Shown here one piece after another: positions 1-12,222 of a DNA stretch of 64,000 nt. The position numbers and the translations under genes are program-made. The stretch's first letter is position 1. Every line of letters begins with the position of its first letter. The notes under the pieces are model-generated. The model was given only the letters and a program-made list of their open reading frames with translations, did no database searches and was not told where the DNA came from. This DNA comes from Hoplostethus atlanticus (Eukaryota; Chordata; Actinopteri; Trachichthyiformes; Trachichthyidae), in assembly GCA_034670405.1 (NCBI GenBank), contig JAXDDX010000035.1, positions 608,501 to 672,500 of the forward strand, written 5' to 3'.

Positions 1-909
1 CATCTTCCCCCCTCCCACCCCTCGCCCTTTCTCTCTTACTCTGCCTCTCTCTCTCTCTCTGTCTCTCTCTCTCACTCACTCACTCCCTCACTCTCTCACT
101 CCATCTTTTGTGAAAATGAAAACAAAGAGCAGCCTGCCAAAATATTTCTATAGCTGTTCGCTGACGAAGCAGGGAGCGGAGACAAAGCGAAAAGATGTGC
201 AGGCATATTTGTTGCGGCAGCAGAAAGATGGAAAGCTCTCTCTCCCCATGGCCTTTTTACAGTCATTTGCCCCCCCCCCCCCCCCTCCCCTTACACACAC
301 ACACACCTTCAGCCACTCTTGCCCCATTTAAAAGCCCTCTGTTTGTAATACTGCACTGACACGGCACCACAAATAAATGCACAGCTGTATATTTGTGTAA
401 GGCCCTCGCTTTGCCAAGCTGTCCATCTCCCCGTTGCCCGAGGTGATCAGATGAAACTAATGGAGGCCTTAATGTGTTTGTGTAGGCCTTTCACCCCGCT
501 GGATAGACTGATGAGAGACCAAACACTCTCTCTCTCTCTCTCTCGCATTAGATCACATGCCAGAATATTATGAAAGGCACGAAAGCGGTGGATTTTTTGT
601 TTAGCCTTTTTACAACCGCAGAGATTTTCAATCTCTTGTAAAAATAATACCAGAACGACAAAGTTTTTTCCTACCTACCGCCGATTTCCCCCCCTCACGG
701 TTGAGAAGCAGCTATGGGTCATTAGAGAGGAAAATGTTCCATTGAACCGAGAATCATTAGCAAAAAAATACTTAATTATTGATGCAGTATCTTCTAGGTA
801 TGAAAACGTCTTCAGCTTATATCGATCCATGTTGACTTTTTTTTCATCTGCTCAGAGAAAGTTGACATGAGGTAATTTTTTTTAATTTTTAACAAAAAAT
901 CTGGTTAGG

Positions 910-1165
910 CAGCCATTGGGTGTTGTGTTAACCTGCTTGGAGCGCAAGATGGGCGGAGTTTATGACCCAATGACAATGTGATGAGCACCCAAAAGTTTAG
1001 CCAATCACAGGAAAGTCAGTTCAGGGCGCGTTTCTGTGATCGACAACTATCCGATCCCAAGCAATTTGGATGAAAAAACTACAACTCACATGCAACTAGT
1101 ATTTAGTTCGGGTCTGCTTTGTGCGCGGTGTCATTGAGCCGTGATTCTATTGTGACATCACAATG
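910..1165. promoter_or_regulatory. CCAAT/GC-box/CRE-like cluster in upstream tox2 intron
   Basis: The stretch holds ATTGG (about 915), GGGCGG (about 951), a second inverted-type CCCAATGAC (about 967), CCAATCAC (about 1001), an ACTACAACTCACATGCAA that resembles the ZNF143 site (about 1079), and TGACATCAC (about 1153). Such clustering suits a promoter, for instance an alternative tox2 first exon, but no donor-bearing exon was identified. A repeat origin is also possible. Confidence 0.3.
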
Positions 1166-2643
1166 GGGGGATATTGTGCCAGGATCTTTTGTGGCATATT
1201 GAGTGCACGTATTGTACAGGATGCTCTCGTGGTGGCATCGAGTGTGAGTCGTAGTGCAGAACTCCAGCGAGAGACAGGGAGGTTCATTGACACTGGAGAG
1301 CTGTCTCCTCCACTCCCCGCCAGCCTGTCATTAACAATGGCACCGAGGGTGCGAGGGGGCCCAGATGTTAGTCTCCTGCTCTCACCAGCTGTGCCAGGCT
1401 ACAATACACAGCCTCATTGACTCTGAACCAGGGTGGGGAGACACTTAAGAACACACTGACACCACACACACACACACACACACACACAGGCCATGCAGTC
1501 AGTGGCTGCGGGCTTTTGTTCCGCGTTGACTTGCAAAAAAGATTCATAGGCGCCAAAAAACACACACACACAAAGGCATGCAAGAGCTGTTACAGGCAGA
1601 AATGCAAGACCGCATGCCCATATACATGGACACACAATCAGATGGACACAGGCAGTCATACACACACACATGGACACTACCCCCCCACTCTCCTAGTGTA
1701 AACCAGAGTTATTTGTGGGTGACAGGATCCTAACAATTCACAGAATAATGCACGTTTGTTTGGATGACTGCGCCATCAGCGCTCCTATTGTTATTTCCAA
1801 CATTGTTTGAGTGACTCGGTACAGATCCAACTTTTTATTGTGCTGTTTTTTGTTTTTTTTTGTCCATCGACTTGTTCTCGCAACAATAATGAGTTTTGTC
1901 ATTCAAACACAGCGCGCCATTGTCCACATGCCAATAATGATTCTGACAATGAGCGGATAAAAATAGGTAAACCCTGAAGAGTCGTGAAGTAACAGTTGAC
2001 TGTCTCGTCTAGTCTCGGGGGTGACGTCTGTGTGGTCGTAGCCGTGGTTGTTGTTAATCTTTGCAGAACTGGACACTGGAGCGCCAGTGAGCAAAGTTAA
2101 AAAAGCCTTCCCCCTCTCCGGGAGACATGGCTGCTCCGTATAGGATGAGACAGAGGGGGACCGTGGAAATAATATGTCTGCCAACGTTGTACATTGTAAT
2201 TCTAGATTCACCCTGTCAGGCAATAAGTTTGATTATGGCCCTTATTTGAAATGTTGGATTCATCTTCCCCTCCCCTCCCCCCTCAGCCACCCTCTCCATT
2301 TTCTCCTCCATCCTCCCTCCTCCCCATCTCCCTCTCTCCTCCTCCCCCAGTCACCCACAACAGTATCAAAGCAGGCATCACAATCACTCCAGATGACTAT
2401 TGGGAAACCTGAGCTATCTTTTGCTGCCATGGTTTGTTTTCCGACCGCATTAGCGGAGCTCATGGTTGAGTTTGCTCCACCGGCACCGTGCGACATCTGT
2501 GTATCGTTACTACTGCGGGGGCCCTGAACTCGCTCCACGCACACATCGAGGAATAAATAAATACATGTTTATGAGATGTGAGCTAGGCTAACACCTGTTA
2601 TTATTCCCCTTCAAAAAATACTCATTCATTGGATCTCATTGGA

Positions 2644-2698
2644 TTCTATTCTATTTTATTCTATTCTATTCTATTCTATTCTATTCTATTCTATTCTA
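2644..2698. repeat. (TTCTA)n pentanucleotide array
   Basis: About eleven units of TTCTA with one variant unit (TTTTA) near the start. The same motif recurs at 23.5 kb (other strand) and 44.5 kb. Confidence 0.9.
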
Positions 2699-2833
2699 CC
2701 TCTTATGGGAAGGATTTGAATGTTGTTTGGGTTCCAGTTGACTGTACAGCAGTAATGACCTGGTTGTTGTTGACGACTACCTCTCCATGGGCCTCCTCTC
2801 TAGCCAAAATCAAAGTGCTATTAGAGAAAGAGG

Positions 2834-2864
<31 letters not shown>

Positions 2865-5177
2865 CTAGGGTGACGAAAACATGTACAGTCAGACAAATAG
2901 ACAGATGAACAGCGATAGAAAAAAAGGGAAGAAGAATTAAAAGACGAGCAGCTTGTCAGTCACCCTCGCGGATGCAGCAGCCGGGCTAATGTCTGTGCAC
3001 CTGCACGGGTTTGCAAAGTAAAGAGAAAGTGAGAACGGCAGAGGGAGAAACGGAGCTAAGGGGAGGTTGTGTTTATTATTTGATAAAGCCTCACTTGTAA
3101 CCTCAGCATGTTGTGCAACAGCTCTGGCTCTCCTTCAACTCTGCGGTGTGCCACTTCAAATTAGTCGCTCGTGGAGAGGGCCTGCCCTATCTTTGCAAAA
3201 TGCATTAGTGCGCCACTCAGAGCTCATACAGCCTAGGGTTAAACACAAATTATATCATTTCTGTCATCCAATCAAATCACAATGACCCCTTGACCCCGAG
3301 AGATGAGTCAAATGCATAATGAAATATGACATGGCACAAAAGCTCTGATTCTAATCTGCTCTGACACGCGATCAGATGGAGATGACCTCCTGACCTTGAC
3401 TGACGACTGAGACGTGCGCTGGGAACAGGATCCACAAGGGAAGGAACGGAAGGAGGCACATAAAAGAAGAAGGGTGGTGGGGGGGGTGAGGGGGGAGGCA
3501 ACATATGCAATTAGAGAGGTTGGTTTTAGTCAATGGGAGGTTAGTTAGTAATCAACTCAGCGTCTGGGGTGAATGGGGCCATCTGCAGTCTGTGGGCAGT
3601 TGGACAGTTGGTGCTTGCTTCGTTTATTTCCTCCATTCCATGTCATTTCCCATATTTTCTCTCCTTCCATGACAAGTAAAAAAAAAAACGTTTTGGAATT
3701 GTCACATAGCATTTCATCCCACATCGCTGTGGCCGGTATTGTGATTTTATTTCCTAGAAGGAGCGCGTGCCTTTTGACATTGTGTGTTTTGGGCTGAGCT
3801 GTTGCTTTTCCCCCTCCCTCGCTCCCTTGCTGCATCCTTCCCCCCCCAGCCGCCTCCCAATCTCTCTCCACCCTATGTCCTCCCTTCCCATTCATTCACC
3901 AACAACCCGTCACGATTTCCAAACAGCAAAAAACGGAGTGACAGATAAATAATGCAGCCGGGCTGTTTTTAGAGAGGGAGATGAGATGGGCCCGAGACCA
4001 GGGGGAATTGGAGGGATCAGGGTCCAGGGGAGGGGAGAGCCAGGACGGGCTGAGGGGACCAGGACCAGAGCTGCGGGGTCAGGGCGGCCGAGAGACGACG
4101 AGGAGAGGTGTAGGGTGACGGTAACTGGATCTTTCGGGGCCCCCCTCTCCCCCCACCTTCTCTATGTGCTCTGCAAGGAGGGCTTTGTGTTGATATCCTT
4201 GACATGATATTGTAGCGGAAGAACACAGCTGATGGCTTTAATTAAGACTGAGAGAGATGGATGGAGAGAAAGAGAGAAATAAACTGAAAGGTTAAGATAG
4301 TTCATGCTGTTCAGATGAAGCTTTTCAAAGTAAAGGATCTCTGCGGGGCTGCGTTCCATTAAAGCGGACCCCTCTGCACACTAGTAAACAGGATCATTCA
4401 TAAGTATACAGTATAATCTTCCTCGGGAAGAGGGATGGGCGGAGTGAATGAAAATGGATGACGCTCTCAAATTCTTCCCAAAGATAAATCCCCCATTTTC
4501 TTTTTGCAAACAGGACTGCGTGGAAATGAGAGATAACGGGGCCCCGACTTTGTCTCTCTCTCCGCGCGGGGTTGCCGCGTGGCGGGGAAGGTGGCGGAAA
4601 GAGAGCGTCGGAGGTGATGGAAGTGGTTGTGTGTGTGTGGGGGGGATTGTAAGCATAAATCACATTGTGACAAAGCCCTCCAATAGGCAGATAAGTGCAC
4701 ATTAGTGGTAAGGCAGATCTGTCATCGTCTCTCCCCAAGCTGTCGGTCCCGCCCCTCTCCGCGAAAACCAAACGCTGACTTGGGAAGACTCCAAACTCTA
4801 CGACGTCGCGTCTGTGTGGCATACAAGCTACCGCCTGAACATACTCCTGCTCTTACTGCCTGACTCACCGTCTGGCTGGGTGATGGCGAAGCGAGGATGT
4901 CTGGATGTGGATGAAATAGCATCACGCCAGGATCATATAGTGTTTAAGACATGCAACTACTGTATGTCTGCGGTATGTTTGACAGCAGAACAAGCCAAAC
5001 TCCTCGTTTTGATTTGTAGCATTTTTTTAATACAACTCGTGGAGGTTATGTCTCAAATCTAGCCTTTCACGTTAAAGAGTTAATAACAATAATCTAATAA
5101 CAAGCAGAATGTACAAATAATGAGACATTAGCCACAGTCGATAACATCTCCAGAAGGCCTTGAATACTGAGGCAGTG

Positions 5178-5181
<4 letters not shown>

Positions 5182-5226
<45 letters not shown>
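5182..5226. repeat. (GA)n microsatellite
   Basis: Uninterrupted GA run of about 45 bp in the upstream tox2 intron. Confidence 0.95.
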
Positions 5227-5229
<3 letters not shown>

Positions 5230-7571
5230 ATGCCAAAAAAAAGACAAACTGGAAAGCTCCCCAATCAATGTTATTTTCTCTCTCAGTCCCAGACCAACTG
5301 TCTATTCATCTGCTTCTTTTAAATGAAAGGTGTGTTGGAATGTAACACTGACGGTCTCCAGAAAGGCCTCTTAATTAAAATGTTACGGATTGTGTTCCAC
5401 TTCCTGTGCCAACCGAGCGCACTGTATATTGGAAATGATATATCCTCTTATAGTGTGTGGTATTGATCAAGGTTGAAAAAAAGATTGTGTCTCAGTGAGA
5501 AAAATAGAATCTGTGTAATGGAAGTTCTAGTAGAAATGCGGCCTTGGGTATTGAAAGCAAAGCATTGACGAGTGCCGTAGAGGAAAAGAAGAGGGAGGAA
5601 GCGGGGGGGGGGCTTTTGTTTAAAAAGCCAATACCATACTAGGACACACGCTGGTCTATATGATCCATCAAATGCACGGCCTTTGTTTGGATTTTACTTT
5701 TAAAGGAGGAAAGAGTATACATTAGCCAGAGTGTACGTTTGGTTCGGTACATGCAATCTCATTCTGAATGGAGGCGTATGAATAATGTATCCTGCAAACA
5801 ATCCAACTGGGGAATGTCCTTGGTATTTACATTTTATCATCAAGGGCATTGGATGAGCCTTCGCAGCAATCTAACCGATGACACGTCCTCAGCCAAACCC
5901 CCGTCCCTTACACAATCAAATCATTTGACGGGAAGGAGTAAGGAAAAATGTTTCTTCAGCGTGGATATCTATTTATACGCTGGGAAAACAAAAGGTTGAT
6001 GAACGTGCCCCCCCCCCCCCCCTGGGCGAGGTGATGACTAAGCACGGGGCGGTACTTAGTTCCTGCCGTATGGTCCCGGGTCCGGGGGCTGAGAGGGACG
6101 TCTCTCTCTCCCTGTAAAAAACGAGACCCCAACCGTAGTGGAAAGCATTGTGAAAGATGGCGGCGGCGGCGGACGGCGGCGAAGGCTCCCAAAGGACACG
6201 TAGAGGGAGTCACTTCACACAATGCCTCCAATGTTTACAGCAGGCAATTTGGTTTCCTTCCAACAATTATGAGGGAAATTGAATCTCAGGAAATGTTCGT
6301 TTTCTTGTCCATTAGACCAAACAATAACACTATCCCCCAAAGGTTTACAAAAACATCTGTCTTCAAAGGACAGTATAGAAAATTAATATCCACTGGCTCG
6401 CAGACAATGTCAGAACAAAGTAAATCACGTTGAAGCAATTGCAGTTTTTTTCGTTTTCATTCGGTGTAACAGATGAAAGCACGTTTTTAAAAGAGTCTAA
6501 ATTCTTCCTTCACAATAAAAGTGTGGCGTGTTCTGGCATTGTGGTTATTATTGTTTAATGAATTTCCTTCCATCTGGTGTTCGCACTTGAAACACATTTA
6601 GACCATTTAGTAATTCTACTGAAAGCCGTAGATCTCTGGATATTCAATATAATTCGATTGTCCCTTACTGTGTACTTAGGTATTGCACTTGAAAACAGGG
6701 TTGAGAGAAACAAGAAGAAGAAAAAAACAGTGCCCTGTATCCTTTCTCCTTTCTCCCATCTCCCCCGTGCCCCTTATTTTCTAGAAGTATCTGTTTGAGA
6801 GATAAATGACCACTCTGCTGCCGAGGATGACAGCCTACACAAAGATGATATTGAATTGATTTCTGAAATGTTGCAGAACTGACTGTTTGATGTATACGGC
6901 TAGACATGAATCATAAAAATTCTATTAAAAAACCCTTGAATGGCTGACACCGGAATATTATTTGTGATGATTAATTTGACTCAGTCATTACAATGGGAGT
7001 CAAGTTGGATCGTCTCAGACAAAATTGCTTTTCATTCCCCCGTTGAATTTCCCTGCTATTTTTCTTTTCTCCTGGCTCTGTGTGGAACTCTAGGATCACA
7101 GACCCCTTTTATAAGGAATAGTCTGAGTGGACTTACTGAGTTAGTGCTGCAGCACACACATACACAGGCTGTAGGTCTTGGACGTGCTTTTTTTTTTTTT
7201 TTTTTTTTTTACACATCACTGAACAATGAGAGAGTTTTGTTTCAAAATAAGATGTAAAAAATGACACCTGATTGATGGCAGTGCTTTTTATAGAATAGAA
7301 GGTAATTGATATCGTTGGTTGACACATTTTTAACACTTTAACAGACTGGATCTTCTACATTTCTATATTTGATGTTCTATATTTGATTTTGGCTGATGCT
7401 TTTTCCAAAAGGGTTTTATTGTTTTGAAAAAGGGCTCTTGAATTTGAATGTTTGTTGGCTTCAGAGACACTTCCAGTACATGTTTAAGACGACGTCAACC
7501 TCGCATCGCCCTCATAAAGTGACTATTTTACACAGAAGCTGCTCGTGAATCAGCTGTTTGATAGACTACAA

Positions 7572-7589
7572 CAGTGGTTATCAAAGTGG
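7572..7589 (+). mobile_element. hAT-like transposon terminus
   Basis: CAGTGGTTATCAAAGTGG closely matches the CAGTGGTTCTCAAAGTGG type of terminal inverted repeat common to hAT elements. No partner end was found within the next kilobase, so this is a remnant or a chance match. A weaker CAGTGTTTTTCAAAG copy is at about 53239. Confidence 0.35.
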
Positions 7590-8002
7590 TCCAGAAACTG
7601 CCGAGGCTCGCTCGCCGGATCCAAGGACAATTGAAGAACAGTTTCATTTTGCTGTTATTTCACTCGCTCGTTAGCAAAATGTTTGTTAGTGCAGCTCTCA
7701 GATGAGGGCCCCTCTGCCAAATGACATATCTGGGAGTCCTCAGCATGAAAATGAGACAGTTTGCCATATGGGTTTTATATAAATATGCAAGGGATACATC
7801 ATGTTTTCCACTATTTGAAGCTCCTAGAATGGGGGTAAGGCACGTATTGTTCTCTGGCTTCAGAAAGCCTAGACATGCAACACATGCAATAGTGTCAGAT
7901 ACAAAACCATTATGATTTACAGCTCCAATTTACTCTGGTCATATAACTTCCTTCAACTCTCTTCTCTCTCTCTCTTCTTTCTGTCTTTTCCCCTCCGCTC
8001 AG

Positions 8003-8293
8003 AGCTACACAGGTCAGACTGGTGGCGGCGGGGGAGGAGGAGGAGGAGGCGGTGCCAACGCCAGTGGAAACGGAGCTGGGGACGAAGACTACGAGATTCC
8101 TCCCATCACTCCGCCCAACCACCCCGAGCCCCCTCTCCTTCACCTGATGGAGCACGACTCCACAGGCTACCTCTGCCATTCGCTGCCACACAACGGGCTC
8201 ATCAACCCATATTCCTACCCAGAGCTGCCCGCGCTCATGATGTCTAACATGCTGGCGCAGGACGGCCACCTCCTTTCCAGCCAAATGCCCTCG
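8003..8293 (+). CDS. tox2: tox2 exon A: acidic/proline N-terminal region with poly-Gly tract
   Basis: This 291-nt exon (97 codons, phase 0 at both ends) follows a strong polypyrimidine tract ending CTCAG and stops at TCG before GTGAGT. It starts SYTGQTGG, runs into about ten glycines encoded by GGC/GGA codons, then reads [18 protein letters not shown] and [12 protein letters not shown], and ends [15 protein letters not shown]. The [12 protein letters not shown] and MLAQD blocks are conserved in TOX and TOX2. The glycine run replaces the short SENN stretch of the mammalian proteins and looks like a codon-repeat expansion. The first AG after the tract was taken as acceptor; a shift of a couple of bases there cannot be excluded. 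Confidence 0.9.
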
Positions 8294-11200
8294 GTGAGTA
8301 GCATGGAACGGGTTGGCAGTGTCCCGCCGAGGCCCTTGCGTCTCCGAAAAGGTCAATGTTCGAAGAAGTTGAGGAACAGTAGTGGCCAAAAATATCGGAT
8401 TTTCCAAAGTATTATCAATAGACAATTTCAGCTATCAGCTATATTACTGGTATGAGGCACTGGGATGAGGTTTCTGCAGGCCATTGATTAGATGCTGCAA
8501 AGGATAGTGGTTTTGACTTGACCTAAAACCTTTTATTTTGGGGTTTAAGGTCTGATCTGACCGACTGTACAGGGCTATACTGTAACTCAAGGGACGTTTT
8601 TTAATAGCCTTTTTGTGCCGTTGTAGCATATAGCCTGGGATACCTTGCAGGAGGGCTACCTAGCCACACACATATTCACTGAACAGATATTGTACACAGA
8701 TACAGATACAAGGTTGCAATGTTATTTAGAAAAGTGTCTACAGGAAAGGAGTTAGCTAAAGGAGGCCATAGACCTACCATGAGAGATGGGTTACTTTGGA
8801 ATAATGTCCAAGGCTTTTTGGATATTTTTTGCAATATCCCAAAGAGATATTTAAGAAATGTCAACACTCGCTCGCTCCGCTTCATAACACCAAACTGTGT
8901 GCAACCATGTAAGGTAAATGTAATATCAAAACATGGGGGGGGGGGGGGGGTCGAAGGGGGGGAATTGAATGACCGTTTATTTGGATGCCGGGTCAGATCT
9001 GATGCACGGAGAGAAAAGGATTGTGGGTAAATCCATCAGCGTTATATCTATCTAGACAGCTTTCATCGGTCAATCTGTCAAGCCTCCCGACATGAATACA
9101 CGCTGATTACTCTCCCAGCTCCACACACGACTACTCCACTACAAATTAGCATCTCCAAACCGTAATTGCATTCATGGGAAATGCAGGAAATAGAGTTCCT
9201 GCATAGAGTTTCTCAAAACGTCTGGTGTTTGAACAAAGGTGTATGTGAAGCATAATGTATAGGCTGCAACAAGCCAAGGCTCTGTATTTAGCACTCTCTT
9301 TTTACAATTTCTGCACATGGCAAGAGAAAGGGAGGGTAGTTCAACTAGCAGAATAAATCATTTCTAGTTTTGTGCATGGACTTGGAGTTCAAAGTCATGC
9401 TGGTTTAAGCTTATCCTATGCAGCGGCGGAAACCGAGTTGTAAACATTGTAGCGCAGGTGCACAAAGGAGCGTATAGGTTCTAACGTTTGGATGTCTGGC
9501 GACGTATACTTTAGGGTCCTTCTCCACATCTGTTCAGCGTTTGATTTTCATTAAAAGCTTCCCTTTGAAATATGGGCAGATGTAAATGCTCTTTATTGAT
9601 TGCAGTGCATTGAAGTGCAACGCTCTCCTTTTGAATAGAGGTCTCAGTGGAATTCACCTGGGTGAAGAAAGAATGCATGAAAAAATAGCTCATGGTTAAC
9701 AATATCTACCGTACATGAAGGGTATTCTGCCCGGAGCTCGAAGGTCACAATTTCATTCCTCACTAAAAAAGTATTGATATTGACTGAGGTATCGTACAGA
9801 GATACAAAGATAACTATACTGTTCAGTGATGCTTTACTGGTGATATAATGTATGTAGTTAATAATACCAATACAGTACATATATTATTTTTACTTTTCCC
9901 CCCGAGAGATCACCAGAAATGACAATGAAGTTGTGGTGTATTTTAAAGAAAAGCAAAGAACATCTATTATATATAGAGATACATACCAAGATCAAGCAGC
10001 ATATTCTTTATCATAAACAAAAGAGATAAGGATAAACAACAGTCACAGTATAGGCAGAATATGGCTTGATAAAGATTTGAAATATATAGGCGTTGGATTC
10101 ATATGTCATTTATCTTCATATTCATTTCACATTTTGATCATGACCTTTACTGGGAAGACAGTGGTTGATTGGCTGCTTTTTCGCTTGGCGGTCAGGATAT
10201 TTGTTACTGCTATGGACGACAAAACCCACACCACGCTGGTTTTGAATCCTCGAATGATAAAAATGCAGTTGATTTTTTCATTTGCAGATTGAACACAAAA
10301 TACATACGCAAAAACACGTTTATCTGAATCCTACTCAGAGAAAACATGGTCGTCACATTACAGACACTATGATTGGAGAGAGAAAAAAAAACATTATTAC
10401 TGTCCACACTGTCCTGTCCACACCACAATCCACAAATTGCAGTCCGTACTGTAAATGGAAATAAATTGTCCAATTTAACTTCCATGTTCTGTAGAATCTG
10501 GAGGCCAAGTAATCCAAAAGCAAACCGAAAGAAATTACCTCACTGAACTGGAGTAAGGTGATCACTGATCTGTAGCAAATTATATTTTGTGAGTAACATC
10601 CTTTAACGCTGGATGTTTTTAACTAGTTCTGAGAGGGACTCCTTGGACGTATAACAGATCTTTTTTTTTTGGGGGGGGGGGGGGCCCGCTTCAACCTAGC
10701 TGTAAAAAAAGAAGCAGCATATAAAGCAGACTCAGACATTTCCAAATCAAATAGGCTGTCTGGCTAAACTACCAAAGCGTGGCGGAGGTTCATTTGTGCC
10801 GAGAAGCGAGTGTCTATTAAATTGGTGGCTCACCTTGACACACTCTGTCGAGCAGAGTAATTAAGCAAACTCTGCAGTTCAAACAAGAGGTGCTATCATT
10901 ATGAATACATCACTTGACACAGATAGATAAATACAGAGGGGTATTTTATTTATTTTTTTCTGACAGTTTGGGGTACTGATATCTGCAGGGTTCGAGTGCC
11001 AGAAGTGGCTAGAACAAGGTGTTGCATGCTGCTGTTGCGCTGTATGTGCGTGCCTGTGTGTGTGTGTGTGTGTTTGTGTGTGTCTTCACTATAAACAATA
11101 TCTGTGCTGTTGAAATGGATCCACTACATCTGGAGGTCAGGCCTTATATTCAATCTTGAGCACATTGAAAAAAAAAATCCATTAGGGTTCATCTTTCCTG

Positions 11201-11330
11201 CATCAGCCATTCTATTGTGGTGCTGCAGTGAGATCTGTTTTCATCAGGCAGATTCAATACGTGAGCTGGGCAATGAAAAGAGCGCCATAGAGTTGGATGG
11301 AGAGAGGAGGAGGAGGAGGGGACGTGAGGC

Positions 11331-11361
<31 letters not shown>

Positions 11362-12183
11362 GGAGAGGAGAAACAAGAGAGGAAGAGAAGGAGAGGAAGA
11401 GGGCACTGTCGGGAAGAGAGGAAGAAGAAATTGCAAAGAGGAAGGGGTAACTCTTATTCAAAAAGAGCATACATCTAGAGATTTCTGTATCTCCTGGATT
11501 TCATTATTAGATATTTTGGAGATAATGCCGTTGAGTGAAATAGGTTTATTGTGCCTCAACAAAAAGGCTGAGAGCCTCGAGTTTTTGAACCTGTGCCAAT
11601 TTGATTCAAGCGTAAGGACATTCGAAAGTACTCCATTGCAGGTGCAACAATAGATACATGGAATAAATAGGACAATTATATAACCCAAAGGATGTGCAGC
11701 GGAGTCGTTTGATCACGTTGAGGGAGCCGTTGGAGATGCGGCGCGGCGGTAGATGTCGCGAACTGTACGATTTAGCTAAAAGGTATTTAGAGTGAGATCC
11801 ATAGGTTGATGGTACAGCGATAAGACGTTTGCAAGACATGGCTGGAGAGTCTCCTGCCCTGTGGAAAGCTCAAAATGCAGCACATCTGTGTCGTTCTTTC
11901 AAATGAGCATCAAGCACTTTGACTAAAATATAAACCAGAGAACTTTCTCTTCCAAGCAGGGTTTTTTTTTTCCCCCCTCCGCTGACTCTCCCAGCCCCGA
12001 AACACATAATTGACTGTACTCTCCTAATTTCGTAGAGAGGCTATTTTCAATTCATAAGGGTCTTTTGCTGATGCTTATTGTGTTGTGGTCTGAAGCCCCT
12101 CCTGGCCAAACCTGATATCTTTCAGAGAGCCCTTGTCTCTGATGCTCCGATGCACTTGGCAAGCCCTCTCTCCACCCCCCCAC

Positions 12184-12222
<39 letters not shown>

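Larger units (their letters stand above)
1..8002 (+). other. tox2: Upstream tox2 intron (partial)
   Basis: No earlier tox2 exon (the conserved MSDGNPELLSTSQ-type segment) was seen in either strand. The stretch holds CT-rich sequence at 27-104, a C-run and CA repeat at 271-307, CT repeat at 527-544, a promoter-like CCAAT/GC-box cluster at 910-1165, a CA repeat at 1464-1490, a (TTCTA)n array, GA repeats at 2838-2864 and 5182-5226, a C-run at 6007-6022, GGC repeats near 6161-6178, a T-run at 7187-7210 and a hAT-like end at 7572. The rest looks like plain intron. Confidence 0.7.

Noticed and set aside
1163..1420. 85-codon plus-strand frame starting MGGYCARIF
   Set aside because: No family match and no donor site that would join it to tox2 exon A in a supported way.
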